A stretch of DNA of 42,961 nt from an uncultured Oscillospiraceae bacterium (lineage in GTDB: Bacteria > Bacillota > Clostridia > Oscillospirales > Oscillospiraceae): assembly GCA_934533005.1 (NCBI GenBank), contig CAKTBC010000005.1, positions 1-42,961 of the forward strand, given 5' to 3'. Of this stretch, positions 26,305 through 35,290 are shown piece after piece. Under the pieces are notes generated by a model, which was given only the letters and a program-made list of their open reading frames with translations, did no database searches and was not told where the DNA came from. How positions within the stretch are numbered: position 1 is the first letter of the stretch; each line of letters starts with the position of its first letter. The position numbers and the translations under genes are program-made.

Positions 26305-26312
<8 letters not shown>
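24996..26312 (-). CDS. tilS: tRNA(Ile)-lysidine synthase
   Basis: A 438-residue essential enzyme that converts C34 of the AUA-reading tRNA-Ile to lysidine using ATP. The PP-loop S-G-G-A-D-S is at residues 22-27, the N-terminal catalytic domain extends to about 210, and the C-terminal TilS domain (about 355-435) contains L-R-R-R-G-G-T-R-S-V-S-K-L. The start overlaps dnaB by eight bases. The region around residues 325-355 is richer in A/T and Cys than the rest, a possible lineage-specific insertion. Confidence 0.95.
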
Positions 26313-27648
<1,336 letters not shown>

Positions 27649-27654
27649 CCGCTC

Positions 27655-28101
27655 TTACTTTTCGATGACGAGGAGCTGCACGGTGCCGTCGATGCCGTAG
27701 CCGAACTTGCACTTAACTTCAAAGCTGCCGAAGCTCTTGATCGGCTCAGCCTGCACGATGCGGTTCTTCTCGATGGAAACACCGTGCTGCTCGCGCAGCG
27801 CGTCCGCGATCTCCTGCGAGGTGACGCTGCCGAAAAGCCGTCCGTTCGCGCCGGCCTTGGCGCGCACCGTGACGATGACGTCCTTGAGCTTGGCGGCGGC
27901 TTCTTCGGCCTCGGCGCGCTCGCGCGCTTCCTGCGCCTTTTTCGCCTTTTCCTTGAGCGCCAGGGTGTTGAGGTTATCCTTGTTCGCCTCTACGGCGAGA
28001 CCGCGGGGGAGAAGGTAGTTGCGGCCGTAGCCCTCGGAGACTTCCTTCATCTCGCCCTTTTTGCCCTGTCCGCGGACATCCTGCTGGAAAATAACTTTCA
28101 T
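27655..28101 (-). CDS. rplI: 50S ribosomal protein bL9
   Basis: A 148-residue protein of the large subunit that bridges ribosomes. It has the N-terminal motif M-K-V-I-F then G-x-G-K-K-G and the Y-G-R-N-Y-L-L-P-R-G-L-A segment (about residues 25-36), a long connecting helix (about 42-75) and a C-terminal globular domain. The ATG at 28101 is chosen for the conserved start; AAGGAGGTC precedes it. It sits between gdpP and dnaB, as in other Firmicutes. Confidence 0.97.
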   Translation of the reverse strand: MKVIFQQDVRGQGKKGEMKEVSEGYGRNYLLPRGLAVEANKDNLNTLALKEKAKKAQEARERAEAEEAAAKLKDVIVTVRAKAGANGRLFGSVTSQEIADALREQHGVSIEKNRIVQAEPIKSFGSFEVKCKFGYGIDGTVQLLVIEK

Positions 28102-28138
28102 GGTATATGACCTCCTTCGGTCTGATGGTTTTTTTGAT

Positions 28139-30148
28139 TCAGTTATCGGTGGCACGGTACTCATCGATAGCGACGAAGAGCTTGTTCACCGCATCGCGCA
28201 GCGAGCAATTGGCGATCTGCGCCCCGGCGGCCGAGCGGTTGCCGCCGCCGCCGAGCGTTTCGAGCAGCACCTGCACGTTCACATCGCCGATGCTCCGCGC
28301 CGAAACCGCAACACCGCCGTCGCCGGTGGGGTAGAGTACCGCGCTCGCGTTCACGCCGGAAATGTTCAAAAGCTCATCCGCGGCCTGCGCGGCAACGATG
28401 CGGTTCTGCGTCTCCTGCGCGGCGACCACGGCGATGCCCTTGTAGATGCGCGCCTGCTTCATAATGTCGTAGCGCTCCATGGTCTCCTCCATGCCGTTCT
28501 GAAAGAGCTTCTTCACGCGCGTGGTGTCCGCGCCGCTGCGGCGGAGGAACGCTGCGGCGTCAAACGTGCGGTCGCCGGTGCGGATCGTGAAGTTCTTCGT
28601 GTCGAGCACGATGCCGGAGAGCACGGCGTCTGCCTCAAAGGGGAGAATGTCCGCCGGCTCGCACAGCTCCTGCATGAGCTCCGTGACGAGCTCGCACGAG
28701 GACGAGGCGTTCGGCTCATAGAGCGTGAGCGTGGCATTTTTGATATACGTTGCAGCGCGCCGGTGATGGTCGATGACTGCGAGACGGTTGCTGCATGCGG
28801 TGAGCAGCGATTCATCCTCCACCTGCTCGGGACGGTTGGTGTCCACCACAACGAGCAGCGTCCGGCTGTCGGCCTCGAGCAGCGCCTCCTGCGCGCTGAT
28901 GAAGGCGCCGTGGTATTCCTCCTCGTCGTGCAGCATGGTGAGCAGCGGTCCGACGGCGTTTTTGTCCATGTCGAGCACGATCTTCGCCGGGCAATGGAAG
29001 CGCCGGGCGATGCACCGCACGCCAACCGCCGCGCCCACCGCGTCGAGATCGGCGTACCGGTGGCCCATGATGAACACCTGCGAGGCGTCCTGCACGAGCC
29101 GGGAGAGGGAGTTTGCCATAACGCGGGACTTTACCTTTGTGCGCGTTTCGACCTCCGCGCCGCGCCCGCCGAAAAATTCAAAGTTGAATTTATTCTTCAC
29201 AACGGCCTGATCGCCGCCGCGCGAGAGCGCCATGTCCTCGGCAAGCGTGGCGAAGGAGTAGTCCTCGTCGTAGCTTGCGCCGTCGAGCCCGACGCCGATG
29301 CTCACCGTGGCGTGGATGCCCGTGAGATTGACGATGGAGTGGATGCTCTCGACGAGCGTGAAGCGGTTTTTCGTGATCTCGTCAAAATGCCGCTTTTCAA
29401 AAATGAAGATGTACCGGTCGCGATCCACGCGCCGGAGAATGCCGCCGCGCCCTTCGCACCATTTCTCGATGGCAATGTCCAGCTGGCCGCGCAGCTCCGT
29501 GCGCTGGCGGTCGGTGAGCGGCTTCATGAGCTCGTCGTAGTTATCCACGAGCATGACCATCACGACCGGGCGCGTGGCAAGATATTCCTGCTTCACGTCG
29601 TCGTACTCGGTCACGTCCACCCAGTAGGTGATGCCCATGAACTCATAGGTCTCCTCGCGCTCTCCGGCGCGGACCATGTTGCCGTTGACCTGATACTTTT
29701 TCCCGTCGACCTCCAGAAGCTCTGCCATGCGGCTCTTGCCTTCCAGCAGCCACTTGCTGTTGAACTCCGGCACGAGCGAGGCGAGCTTCGCGTCAAACGC
29801 GGGGCTCGTCCGGCCGCACATCTCCCAGAACGGCTGGTTGCCCCAGACAACGCCGCTGTCGTTCAGGCGGAACACCGCCATCGGCAGCGGGAAGTGGATA
29901 AGCGTGTTGTTCGTGGCGGATTCGGCATTATACGTGACGCTCTCAACGAACGCCTGCAATTCCTTCTGGCGTGCTCTCGCGCGGATGAGAGCGTAGATCG
30001 CGAGCAGCACCGTGACAGCCGCCTCGCCATAGGCGATATAGCGGTTGAAGCGGGCGAAAAAGAAGGTAACAAGCGCGAACAGGAGCATGATGACAAGGCA
30101 CATACGAATGCCCGGCTCGGCAAATTTCTGCGGTTTGCGGCTGTTCAA
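28139..30148 (-). CDS. gdpP: Cyclic-di-AMP phosphodiesterase GdpP
   Basis: A 669-residue membrane protein that hydrolyses c-di-AMP. Two helices (about residues 15-57), a PAS-like domain (about 85-150), a degenerate GGDEF domain (about 155-305) and a DHH/DHHA1 phosphodiesterase (about 335-665). The DHH part shows G-H-R-Y-A-D-L-D-A-V-G, the V-I-D-H-H motif and G-G-G-G-N-R-S-A-A-G near the end. A TTG start at 30148 is chosen because GGGGAGAGG is well placed; the GTG further upstream at 30217 lacks a ribosome site. First gene of the operon. Confidence 0.93.
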   Translation of the reverse strand: MNSRKPQKFAEPGIRMCLVIMLLFALVTFFFARFNRYIAYGEAAVTVLLAIYALIRARARQKELQAFVESVTYNAESATNNTLIHFPLPMAVFRLNDSGVVWGNQPFWEMCGRTSPAFDAKLASLVPEFNSKWLLEGKSRMAELLEVDGKKYQVNGNMVRAGEREETYEFMGITYWVDVTEYDDVKQEYLATRPVVMVMLVDNYDELMKPLTDRQRTELRGQLDIAIEKWCEGRGGILRRVDRDRYIFIFEKRHFDEITKNRFTLVESIHSIVNLTGIHATVSIGVGLDGASYDEDYSFATLAEDMALSRGGDQAVVKNKFNFEFFGGRGAEVETRTKVKSRVMANSLSRLVQDASQVFIMGHRYADLDAVGAAVGVRCIARRFHCPAKIVLDMDKNAVGPLLTMLHDEEEYHGAFISAQEALLEADSRTLLVVVDTNRPEQVEDESLLTACSNRLAVIDHHRRAATYIKNATLTLYEPNASSSCELVTELMQELCEPADILPFEADAVLSGIVLDTKNFTIRTGDRTFDAAAFLRRSGADTTRVKKLFQNGMEETMERYDIMKQARIYKGIAVVAAQETQNRIVAAQAADELLNISGVNASAVLYPTGDGGVAVSARSIGDVNVQVLLETLGGGGNRSAAGAQIANCSLRDAVNKLFVAIDEYRATDN

Positions 30149-30297
30149 GGTATCCTCTCCCCATGCCCGCCGAAAACACAGGGCGGGCAGATAAAAATAC
30201 AGAATATAATATACCACAAATATCCATGGAATGCGAGCCCTTTTCGCCGCATTCTTCCGCTCTTTGCATATTTTTTCGCGTCAATGCAGAAACTTCC

Positions 30298-30311
30298 TCT
30301 GTAAATACAGA
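30298..30311. promoter_or_regulatory. Operator-like palindrome before the nucleotidyltransferase
   Basis: TCTGTA-AA-TACAGA, six-base arms with a two-base centre, lies 22 bases before the nucleotidyltransferase ATG and in the gdpP-nucleotidyltransferase divergent region. It may be a repressor site or a small leader hairpin. Confidence 0.4.
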
Positions 30312-30332
30312 AAAAGGAGCTTTTATACAAAG

Positions 30333-31376
30333 ATGAAAGCGGTCATTTTGGCGGGAGGAAGAGGGACGCGGCTCGCGCCGGTCACCCACGGTGCGGTGCC
30401 CAAGCCCATGGCGGAGCTGCTCGGCGCGCCGATGCTCGAAAGAATTATTGCGCTCTTGAAGCGCTGCGGCTTTCGCGAGCTCTGCTGCACAACGGCGTGC
30501 CTGCCCGAGCAGATCGAGCGGTATTTCGGCGACGGGAGCGGCTTCGGCGTGCATTTGCAGTACCGGCGCGAGGAGTGTGCGCTAGGCACTGCGGGCGCGG
30601 TGAAAAACTGCGAGGATTTTATTGCGGGGGAGAATGTGCTCGTCATCAGCGGCGACGCCGCGTGCGATTTTGACCTTCGTTCCCTCTGGAACGAGCACCG
30701 GCGCGCACATGCCGCCGTGACGATGGCGCTCTATCCGCACGAGGCGCCGCTGCCCTACGGTCTCGCCGTAACGGACGGCGAGGGCTGGGTACGGAGCTTC
30801 ATTGAAAAGCCCGCGTGGGAGCGTGTCGTCACCGACCTCGTGAACACCGGCATCTATGTTTTGTCCCCGGAGGTGCTGCGCTTCATCCCGGCGGACACGC
30901 CGTTCGACTTTGCGCGCGATCTCTTTCCGCGGCTGATGGCGTCCGGGCGCGGGATCCGCGGTGTGCCGATGGAGGGCTACTGGCGCGATATCGGCGACCC
31001 CGGCTCGTATTACCGGGCCAATCTCGACGCCTGGGAAGGGCGGCTCCGCCTGCCGGAGCAGGAGGGCGGCACGATTGAGCGCGCGCCGGACGCTTCCCCG
31101 GAGCGGGCGCGGTATGCCTGCCGGGTGTACTGCGGCGCGCCGCACCGTGCGCGGCTCATGCGCGCGCTCACCGCAGGGCTCATGGAGGCGGGCGCCGATC
31201 TCACGGACGGGCTGACAATGCGCTCGGTCCCGGGCGGCGTGCACATCGCCCCCTGCGCCGACCGTGCGGCGCTCTGCATCGAGTCGGACAGCCCGGACAC
31301 CGCCCGGCGCTTTGAAGCGCTCGTGCGCGATGTGGAACGGCGAACGGAAAACGAAAACGGCGGAAGTGGCTGCTGA
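30333..31376 (+). CDS. Sugar-phosphate nucleotidyltransferase with C-terminal mutase-like relic
   Basis: A 347-residue protein. Residues 1-230 are a nucleotidyltransferase (mannose-1-phosphate guanylyltransferase or glucose-1-phosphate thymidylyl type) with L-A-G-G-R-G-T-R-L at 6-14, Lys24 in P-K-P, L-G-T-A-G-A near 90 and F-I-E-K-P-A-W. Many Clostridia fuse this domain to a full phosphomannomutase. Here residues about 263-335 resemble only the last mutase domain, so the middle appears to be lost. The product is probably an activated sugar for wall or capsule. The terminator overlaps its final codons. Confidence 0.82.
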   Translation: MKAVILAGGRGTRLAPVTHGAVPKPMAELLGAPMLERIIALLKRCGFRELCCTTACLPEQIERYFGDGSGFGVHLQYRREECALGTAGAVKNCEDFIAGENVLVISGDAACDFDLRSLWNEHRRAHAAVTMALYPHEAPLPYGLAVTDGEGWVRSFIEKPAWERVVTDLVNTGIYVLSPEVLRFIPADTPFDFARDLFPRLMASGRGIRGVPMEGYWRDIGDPGSYYRANLDAWEGRLRLPEQEGGTIERAPDASPERARYACRVYCGAPHRARLMRALTAGLMEAGADLTDGLTMRSVPGGVHIAPCADRAALCIESDSPDTARRFEALVRDVERRTENENGGSGC

Positions 31377-31394
31377 CCACTTCCGCCGTTTTCG
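31352..31394 (+). terminator. Terminator overlapping the end of the nucleotidyltransferase
   Basis: An 18-base perfect stem, left arm 31352-31369 and right arm 31377-31394, loop CTGCTGA containing the stop codon. The right arm ends TTTTCG. The last eight residues (N-E-N-G-G-S-G-C) are encoded by this hairpin, so they are probably not functionally constrained. It may act on both converging genes. Confidence 0.75.
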
Positions 31395-31419
31395 GGGTAT
31401 GGGTATGTATTATATGCGA

Positions 31420-32430
31420 TCATGTCGCCACTGCAAGCGGCTTTGCTCCGCGGAGCCACCGCGCTGTGTCACGCAGCGTTGCGGGCAGCGGGCGCGGCGC
31501 ATAGCCAAATGTCCGGCTGGCTGCGCTGTGGCTGAAATCTGCATTTGAGCCGAGCACATTGACGGAATAGGGCGTGAAGAATGGCTTTTTTCTGCCGGGA
31601 CGGGCAAAACTTTCGAAAACCGCCGCAGCGCCCCGGGCAAAGCCAAGCGGGAGATACATTACCGTGCGGCGTACCCCGGTCGCAGTTTTGAGCGTTTCGA
31701 GCATATCGCGGATTGTTGCATAGTGCCCGGAGAGAATGTAGCCGCAGCCGCGCTGCCCATTCTCTGTGCAGTCGGCAATGCCGCGGGCAACATCGCGTAC
31801 ATCAACGAAATCGTACCCGCCGCGCACTGCGAGTGGGAGCCGCCCCGCAAGGAACGAGCGGAACATCGTCGTCATACTGCCCCCGGCAAGATCGCCCGGC
31901 CCGATGATGCCGGACGGGAATACGATGCTCGCGTTTAGACCGTCTCTTGCGGCGGCGAATACGAGTGCGGTCGCCTCCGCCTTGCTTTTGGCATATTCTC
32001 CGGAAACAAGCTCCGGAGAAACGGTGTCGGTCTCCGTGATTGTCATTCCCTTCGGCTTTTCGGGAAGCGCATGGACGGAACTCACATAGACGAGCTTTCC
32101 GACGTTATGCGAGATGCACTCACGCAAAATGTTGCGCGTCCCGTCCACGTTCACACGGTAGAGCGAAGCGTCCGGATGCGATGCCACCGTAACGATGCCC
32201 GCCGTGTGGATGACGCAGGTGTCCGCCCCGGATCCGGAAAAAAACGGCGTGAGCGCTGCGGCGCTGCAGAGATCGCCTTCCACACGTTCTACGTTTTCCG
32301 GCAGCGCCGCGGCGAGAGGATCGCCCGGCAGTATGAGCGCCCGTACCGCCGCGCCGCGGGACAAAAGTTCCGAAACGACCGTGCGGCCAAGAAAGCCCGT
32401 CGCACCGGTCACGAGATAGGTTTTATACAT
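31420..32430 (-). CDS. NAD(P)-dependent epimerase/reductase (extended SDR)
   Basis: A 336-residue extended short-chain dehydrogenase. The Rossmann loop T-G-A-T-G-F-L-G is at residues 8-15, the catalytic Ser region is Y-V-S-S-V-H-A-L, and Y-A-K-S-K holds the Tyr/Lys pair (about 145-149). The substrate may be a nucleotide sugar or an aldehyde/ketone (dihydroflavonol-reductase-like members look similar); the sequence does not decide. It is divergent from a TetR regulator whose putative operator covers its -10. Confidence 0.88.
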   Translation of the reverse strand: MYKTYLVTGATGFLGRTVVSELLSRGAAVRALILPGDPLAAALPENVERVEGDLCSAAALTPFFSGSGADTCVIHTAGIVTVASHPDASLYRVNVDGTRNILRECISHNVGKLVYVSSVHALPEKPKGMTITETDTVSPELVSGEYAKSKAEATALVFAAARDGLNASIVFPSGIIGPGDLAGGSMTTMFRSFLAGRLPLAVRGGYDFVDVRDVARGIADCTENGQRGCGYILSGHYATIRDMLETLKTATGVRRTVMYLPLGFARGAAAVFESFARPGRKKPFFTPYSVNVLGSNADFSHSAASRTFGYAPRPLPATLRDTARWLRGAKPLAVAT

Positions 32431-32489
32431 AGGAATCCACCCCCCATGGGAGAAATATAAAAGACAAATGTTGATTATCTTTCATATAC

Positions 32490-32520
32490 ATAGTATACTA
32501 TCCCTTACAGCGGCAGACAA
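32490..32520 (-). promoter_or_regulatory. Epimerase promoter with overlapping operator palindrome
   Basis: On the - strand: -35 TTGTCT (32515-32520), 17-base spacer, -10 TATACT (32492-32497). The perfect 12-base palindrome ATAGTATACTAT (32490-32501) covers the -10, as expected of a repressor site for the divergent TetR protein. Confidence 0.7.
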
Positions 32521-32610
32521 CCGTCAACTGGCCGCTGCATGAAAGAAAACCGACACACGGCGCGGAAGCGTTGTGCATTTTTGTAAACAATTTGTTATGA
32601 GGAGTGTCCT

Positions 32611-33159
32611 ATGGCGGGGAAATCGGACGCAAGAGTCCGCTATACGCAGCACGCGCTCAAGCAGGCGTTTTTGACGCTTTTGAAGGAAAAAAGCGTGAAT
32701 AAAATCACGGTCAAGGAGGTCTGTGCTCTGGCGGAGCTGAACCGTGCAACATTTTATTCGCATTACAGCGATTGCTTCGATCTGCTGGAGGCGATCGAGA
32801 ACGAACTGCTTGAGGCGTTTGCGCAGTCGCTCACGCTGGTGAAGTCGTTTGATGTGGCGGCACTGATCGAAGCAATTTACGATATGATCGGGAAAAACGA
32901 AGAGGCTTGCCGCGTGCTGATTTTTCAAAACCCCGGCTCGCCGGTTATCCACCGGATGATCGATTACGCCCGGTCGCAGAGCATTGCTTATTGGAGACAG
33001 GAGCTTCATGCGGCCGATGAGGAGCTGGATATGCTGTACACGCACCTTTCAAACGGCCTGATGCACGTTGTGGTGGAGGGATATGACCGCTACGAGCGTG
33101 AAACGGTCGTGCGCTTTGTCCAGAGCATAGTGCAGGCAAGTCTTTCGCTGTTTCGGTAA
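32611..33159 (+). CDS. TetR/AcrR family regulator
   Basis: A 182-residue regulator. N-terminal HTH (about residues 10-60) with I-T-V-K-E-V-C-A-L-A-E-L-N-R-A-T-F-Y-S-H-Y, the classic TetR recognition region; the remaining helices form a ligand/dimer domain of the type seen in AcrR-like regulators with a short C-terminal domain. GAGGAG precedes ATG 32611. It is divergent from the epimerase and most likely represses it and itself. It ends in a strong terminator. Confidence 0.92.
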   Translation: MAGKSDARVRYTQHALKQAFLTLLKEKSVNKITVKEVCALAELNRATFYSHYSDCFDLLEAIENELLEAFAQSLTLVKSFDVAALIEAIYDMIGKNEEACRVLIFQNPGSPVIHRMIDYARSQSIAYWRQELHAADEELDMLYTHLSNGLMHVVVEGYDRYERETVVRFVQSIVQASLSLFR

Positions 33160-33178
33160 ACCGGTAAAAGAAACGATT

Positions 33179-33227
33179 CCCCGCGTTTTGAAGCTTTCTT
33201 CCAAAACGCGGGGGGGCGTTATTTTTG
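33179..33227 (+). terminator. Terminator of the TetR gene
   Basis: CCCCGCGTTTT pairs with AAAACGCGGGG, continued inside by GAAG/CTTC, spanning 33179-33212, then GTTATTTTTG. It also lies next to the 3' end of the convergent small membrane gene. Confidence 0.8.
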
Positions 33228-33581
33228 ACTTTTTCCTTTTTTCGCACCTTTGCTGGCATTGCGGTTTTTGATCCGCCGCGCCATGGCGATGCCGCCGAAA
33301 ACAGCGGCGGCGTAGGCCGCGAGCATCCACGGGCTGGACTCGATCTCGTCCTTCGTCATGCCCGCAAACAGGCTGTCCGGCGGCTGCGTCGGCTCCGGCG
33401 TCACGGACGGATCGTACGGCGTCGCCTCCGAGGCGGGGGTCGCCGTGGGCGCGGCTGCCGGATTGGCGGCAGGCTGCGCGAGCGGGCCGTTCATCAGCGC
33501 GAGAAAGAGGAGCGAGAGCAGAATGCCGACGGCGAGCGCGGGCAGAAAAATGCGGAGGATCCCCTTGATCTTCGGACTCAT
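33219..33581 (-). CDS. Small two-helix membrane protein with Pro/Thr linker
   Basis: A 120-residue protein of unknown function. Helix 1 spans residues about 8-30, a Pro/Ala/Thr-rich extracytoplasmic linker about 31-72, helix 2 about 84-102 and a strongly basic Lys/Gly tail inside. A short D-E-I-E-S-S segment precedes helix 2. The start at 33581 has GGGAGGG upstream; a longer frame overlaps dut. It is the last gene of the cluster, 19 bases after dut. I do not recognise the family. Confidence 0.7.
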   Translation of the reverse strand: MSPKIKGILRIFLPALAVGILLSLLFLALMNGPLAQPAANPAAAPTATPASEATPYDPSVTPEPTQPPDSLFAGMTKDEIESSPWMLAAYAAAVFGGIAMARRIKNRNASKGAKKGKSQK

Positions 33582-33600
33582 ACCATTCCCTCCCGGCGTC

Positions 33601-34047
33601 TTAGCGCGTGCCGGTGCTGCCGAAGCCCGCCGCGCCGCGGAGAGTTTCGGAGAGCGTGTCCGTTTCTTCGATCTCAATGTCAAGGCACGGCGTGATGACA
33701 AGCTGTGCGATCCGCTCGCCGTTTTCCACGGTCTGCGGCTCTGTGCCGTTGTTCTGCAGAAACACCCGCAGCTCCCCGCGGTAATCGGCGTCGATCACGC
33801 CGACGCAGTTGGCGGGGGCAAGCTGGCGCTTCGTGGCAATGCCGCTGCGGGCAAACACGAGCCCGACATACCCCTCCGGAATCTCCACGGCGATGCCGGT
33901 GGGGAAAAGATATTTGCCCTGCGGGGCAACGGTGGCGCTCTCCTGCCCGTCTGGCAGCAGGGCGTAAAGATCGACGCCCGCGGCGAGCGCGGTGCCGCGC
34001 GTGGGCAGTATGGCATTGTCACGGAGCTTTTTGCATGGAATTTTCAT
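33601..34047 (-). CDS. dut: dUTP diphosphatase
   Basis: A 148-residue trimeric dUTPase that hydrolyses dUTP to dUMP, keeping uracil out of DNA and feeding dTMP synthesis. All five motifs are visible: A-A-G-V-D-L-Y-A (about 21-28), A-R-S-G-I-A (66-71), G-V-I-D-A-D-Y-R-G-E (about 83-92), G-E-R-I-A-Q-L-V (about 109-116) and the C-terminal G-F-G-S-T-G. The length is normal. The start overlaps the stop of the upstream 397-residue gene (ATGA), so the two are translationally coupled. Confidence 0.96.
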   Translation of the reverse strand: MKIPCKKLRDNAILPTRGTALAAGVDLYALLPDGQESATVAPQGKYLFPTGIAVEIPEGYVGLVFARSGIATKRQLAPANCVGVIDADYRGELRVFLQNNGTEPQTVENGERIAQLVITPCLDIEIEETDTLSETLRGAAGFGSTGTR

Positions 34048-35237
34048 GGGCTTGTTTCTTCCTTTTCTGTTTCCTGTGTTTTGTCGGCACCGTCTGCCGG
34101 GGGAAGGAACCGAATGCTTTTTACAATCTCGTCAGCGGTATGAAGTTCCTCCGGCGTGAGCTCGCCCGGATGACGCGAAACGATGCTTATGTGGTAAATT
34201 TTATCTGCCGTGCAGGTGATGTAGTGAGCGGAATATGAATATGTAGAGTCATCGTTGCCGCGGCGCTCGATCGTCCGGTAAAACTTCGTTTCCGGCGTGT
34301 GAAGGACATCTTCCACAAGGCATGCATGCTGGTCGCTTGGCTCGGAAAGAGTGGAATTACCCCATAAGGAAAGGAGTTTTTCGTCGCTCAGACCGCGGAA
34401 ATCCTCATAGGAAGCGCTGCGGGCGGAAAAAACGGCGTATGCCATGCAGTCTTTATAAAGCATAACAGCAGAAGCACCGGGCTCTTCTCCGCTGAAGGCC
34501 CTGAGAATTTCTTCGGCTGTGCAGCCGTACCTCGCCTTGAGAAAGGGCTCCTCGGAATCGTGCATAAAGAAATGCGAATCGGCTGGCAGCAAAAGGGATA
34601 TGCCGATATCCTCCACGCGGCACGCGACGAGACCGGCGGGAAAATCGTTTGGTACTTCCGATAATACGAGCGTGTCAACGATGGAGTTCGCCAGAGCATC
34701 CTGCTCCGGCGTGCCGTCGCTGTTGGGGAACCAGATCCATATCCGTACAACGTTTCCAGCATGGAGCAAATAGAAAAGCACGCCGTAATCGACGCAGCCG
34801 TCGTCAAATTTTTCGCGGCAGTCGAAGTGAAAAATGTATGTTTCTGGATGCAGGTGCTGTCCGTGCCGAAGAACTTCTGTGCCGTTTTGCTCAAATCTGG
34901 AAAGCATATAGCCAATGAAATTTCCGGCGAAGCCATTGTTGATGCAGAAGGAAAAGAAATCATAGTCGTCCCGGTCGGCGTGGAGCTCAATGATAACGCC
35001 GGTCGTGCTCGAAATGCCTAGGAGATAATGAGCGCCGGTAAAGAATTTTTCCATGCGCTCTGCGGGGAAAAGCGGGGGACAGGCGGAAGGGTCGGCGTTG
35101 TATACGTCGCGCAGAGCGACTTGAAAATCGCTGGGAAGGGACAGGGAAACACCAATCTCCGGCACGTCGTATTGGACGGCGCTTGAGGCGTCGCCGGCCT
35201 TGTCCGGTTTGCTTTTACGCGAAAAAAACCACTTCAT
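34044..35237 (-). CDS. Protein with two copies of an undescribed repeated domain
   Basis: A 397-residue cytoplasmic protein without signal peptide. Residues about 22-200 and 210-380 are two copies of one domain: each opens with (E/D)-I-G-(V/I)-S-L-x-L-P-(S/A)-D and ends with a helix rich in A-x-x-I-V. The first copy matches the single domain of the neighbouring 320-residue protein, including the P-E-Q-D-A-L-A-N-S-I-V-D segment. The fold may resemble the PsbP/Mog1-like class; this is inference. The N-terminus is basic (W-F-F-S-R-K-S-K). GGTGG precedes ATG 35235-35237. Function unknown. Confidence 0.75.
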   Translation of the reverse strand: MKWFFSRKSKPDKAGDASSAVQYDVPEIGVSLSLPSDFQVALRDVYNADPSACPPLFPAERMEKFFTGAHYLLGISSTTGVIIELHADRDDYDFFSFCINNGFAGNFIGYMLSRFEQNGTEVLRHGQHLHPETYIFHFDCREKFDDGCVDYGVLFYLLHAGNVVRIWIWFPNSDGTPEQDALANSIVDTLVLSEVPNDFPAGLVACRVEDIGISLLLPADSHFFMHDSEEPFLKARYGCTAEEILRAFSGEEPGASAVMLYKDCMAYAVFSARSASYEDFRGLSDEKLLSLWGNSTLSEPSDQHACLVEDVLHTPETKFYRTIERRGNDDSTYSYSAHYITCTADKIYHISIVSRHPGELTPEELHTADEIVKSIRFLPPADGADKTQETEKEETSP

Positions 35238-35261
35238 ACCCGATTACCACCCTTCGATTCG

Positions 35262-35290
35262 ATTCTGCACGCAAAAGAGACCGCTGTCTT
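35262..35290 (-). promoter_or_regulatory. Degenerate promoter copy before the 397-residue gene
   Basis: On the - strand: AAGACA (35285-35290), 17 bases, CAGAAT (35262-35267). About 30 bases here are nearly identical to the promoter of the 320-residue gene, differing at both core hexamers. This looks like a duplicated promoter that has weakened. Confidence 0.5.
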
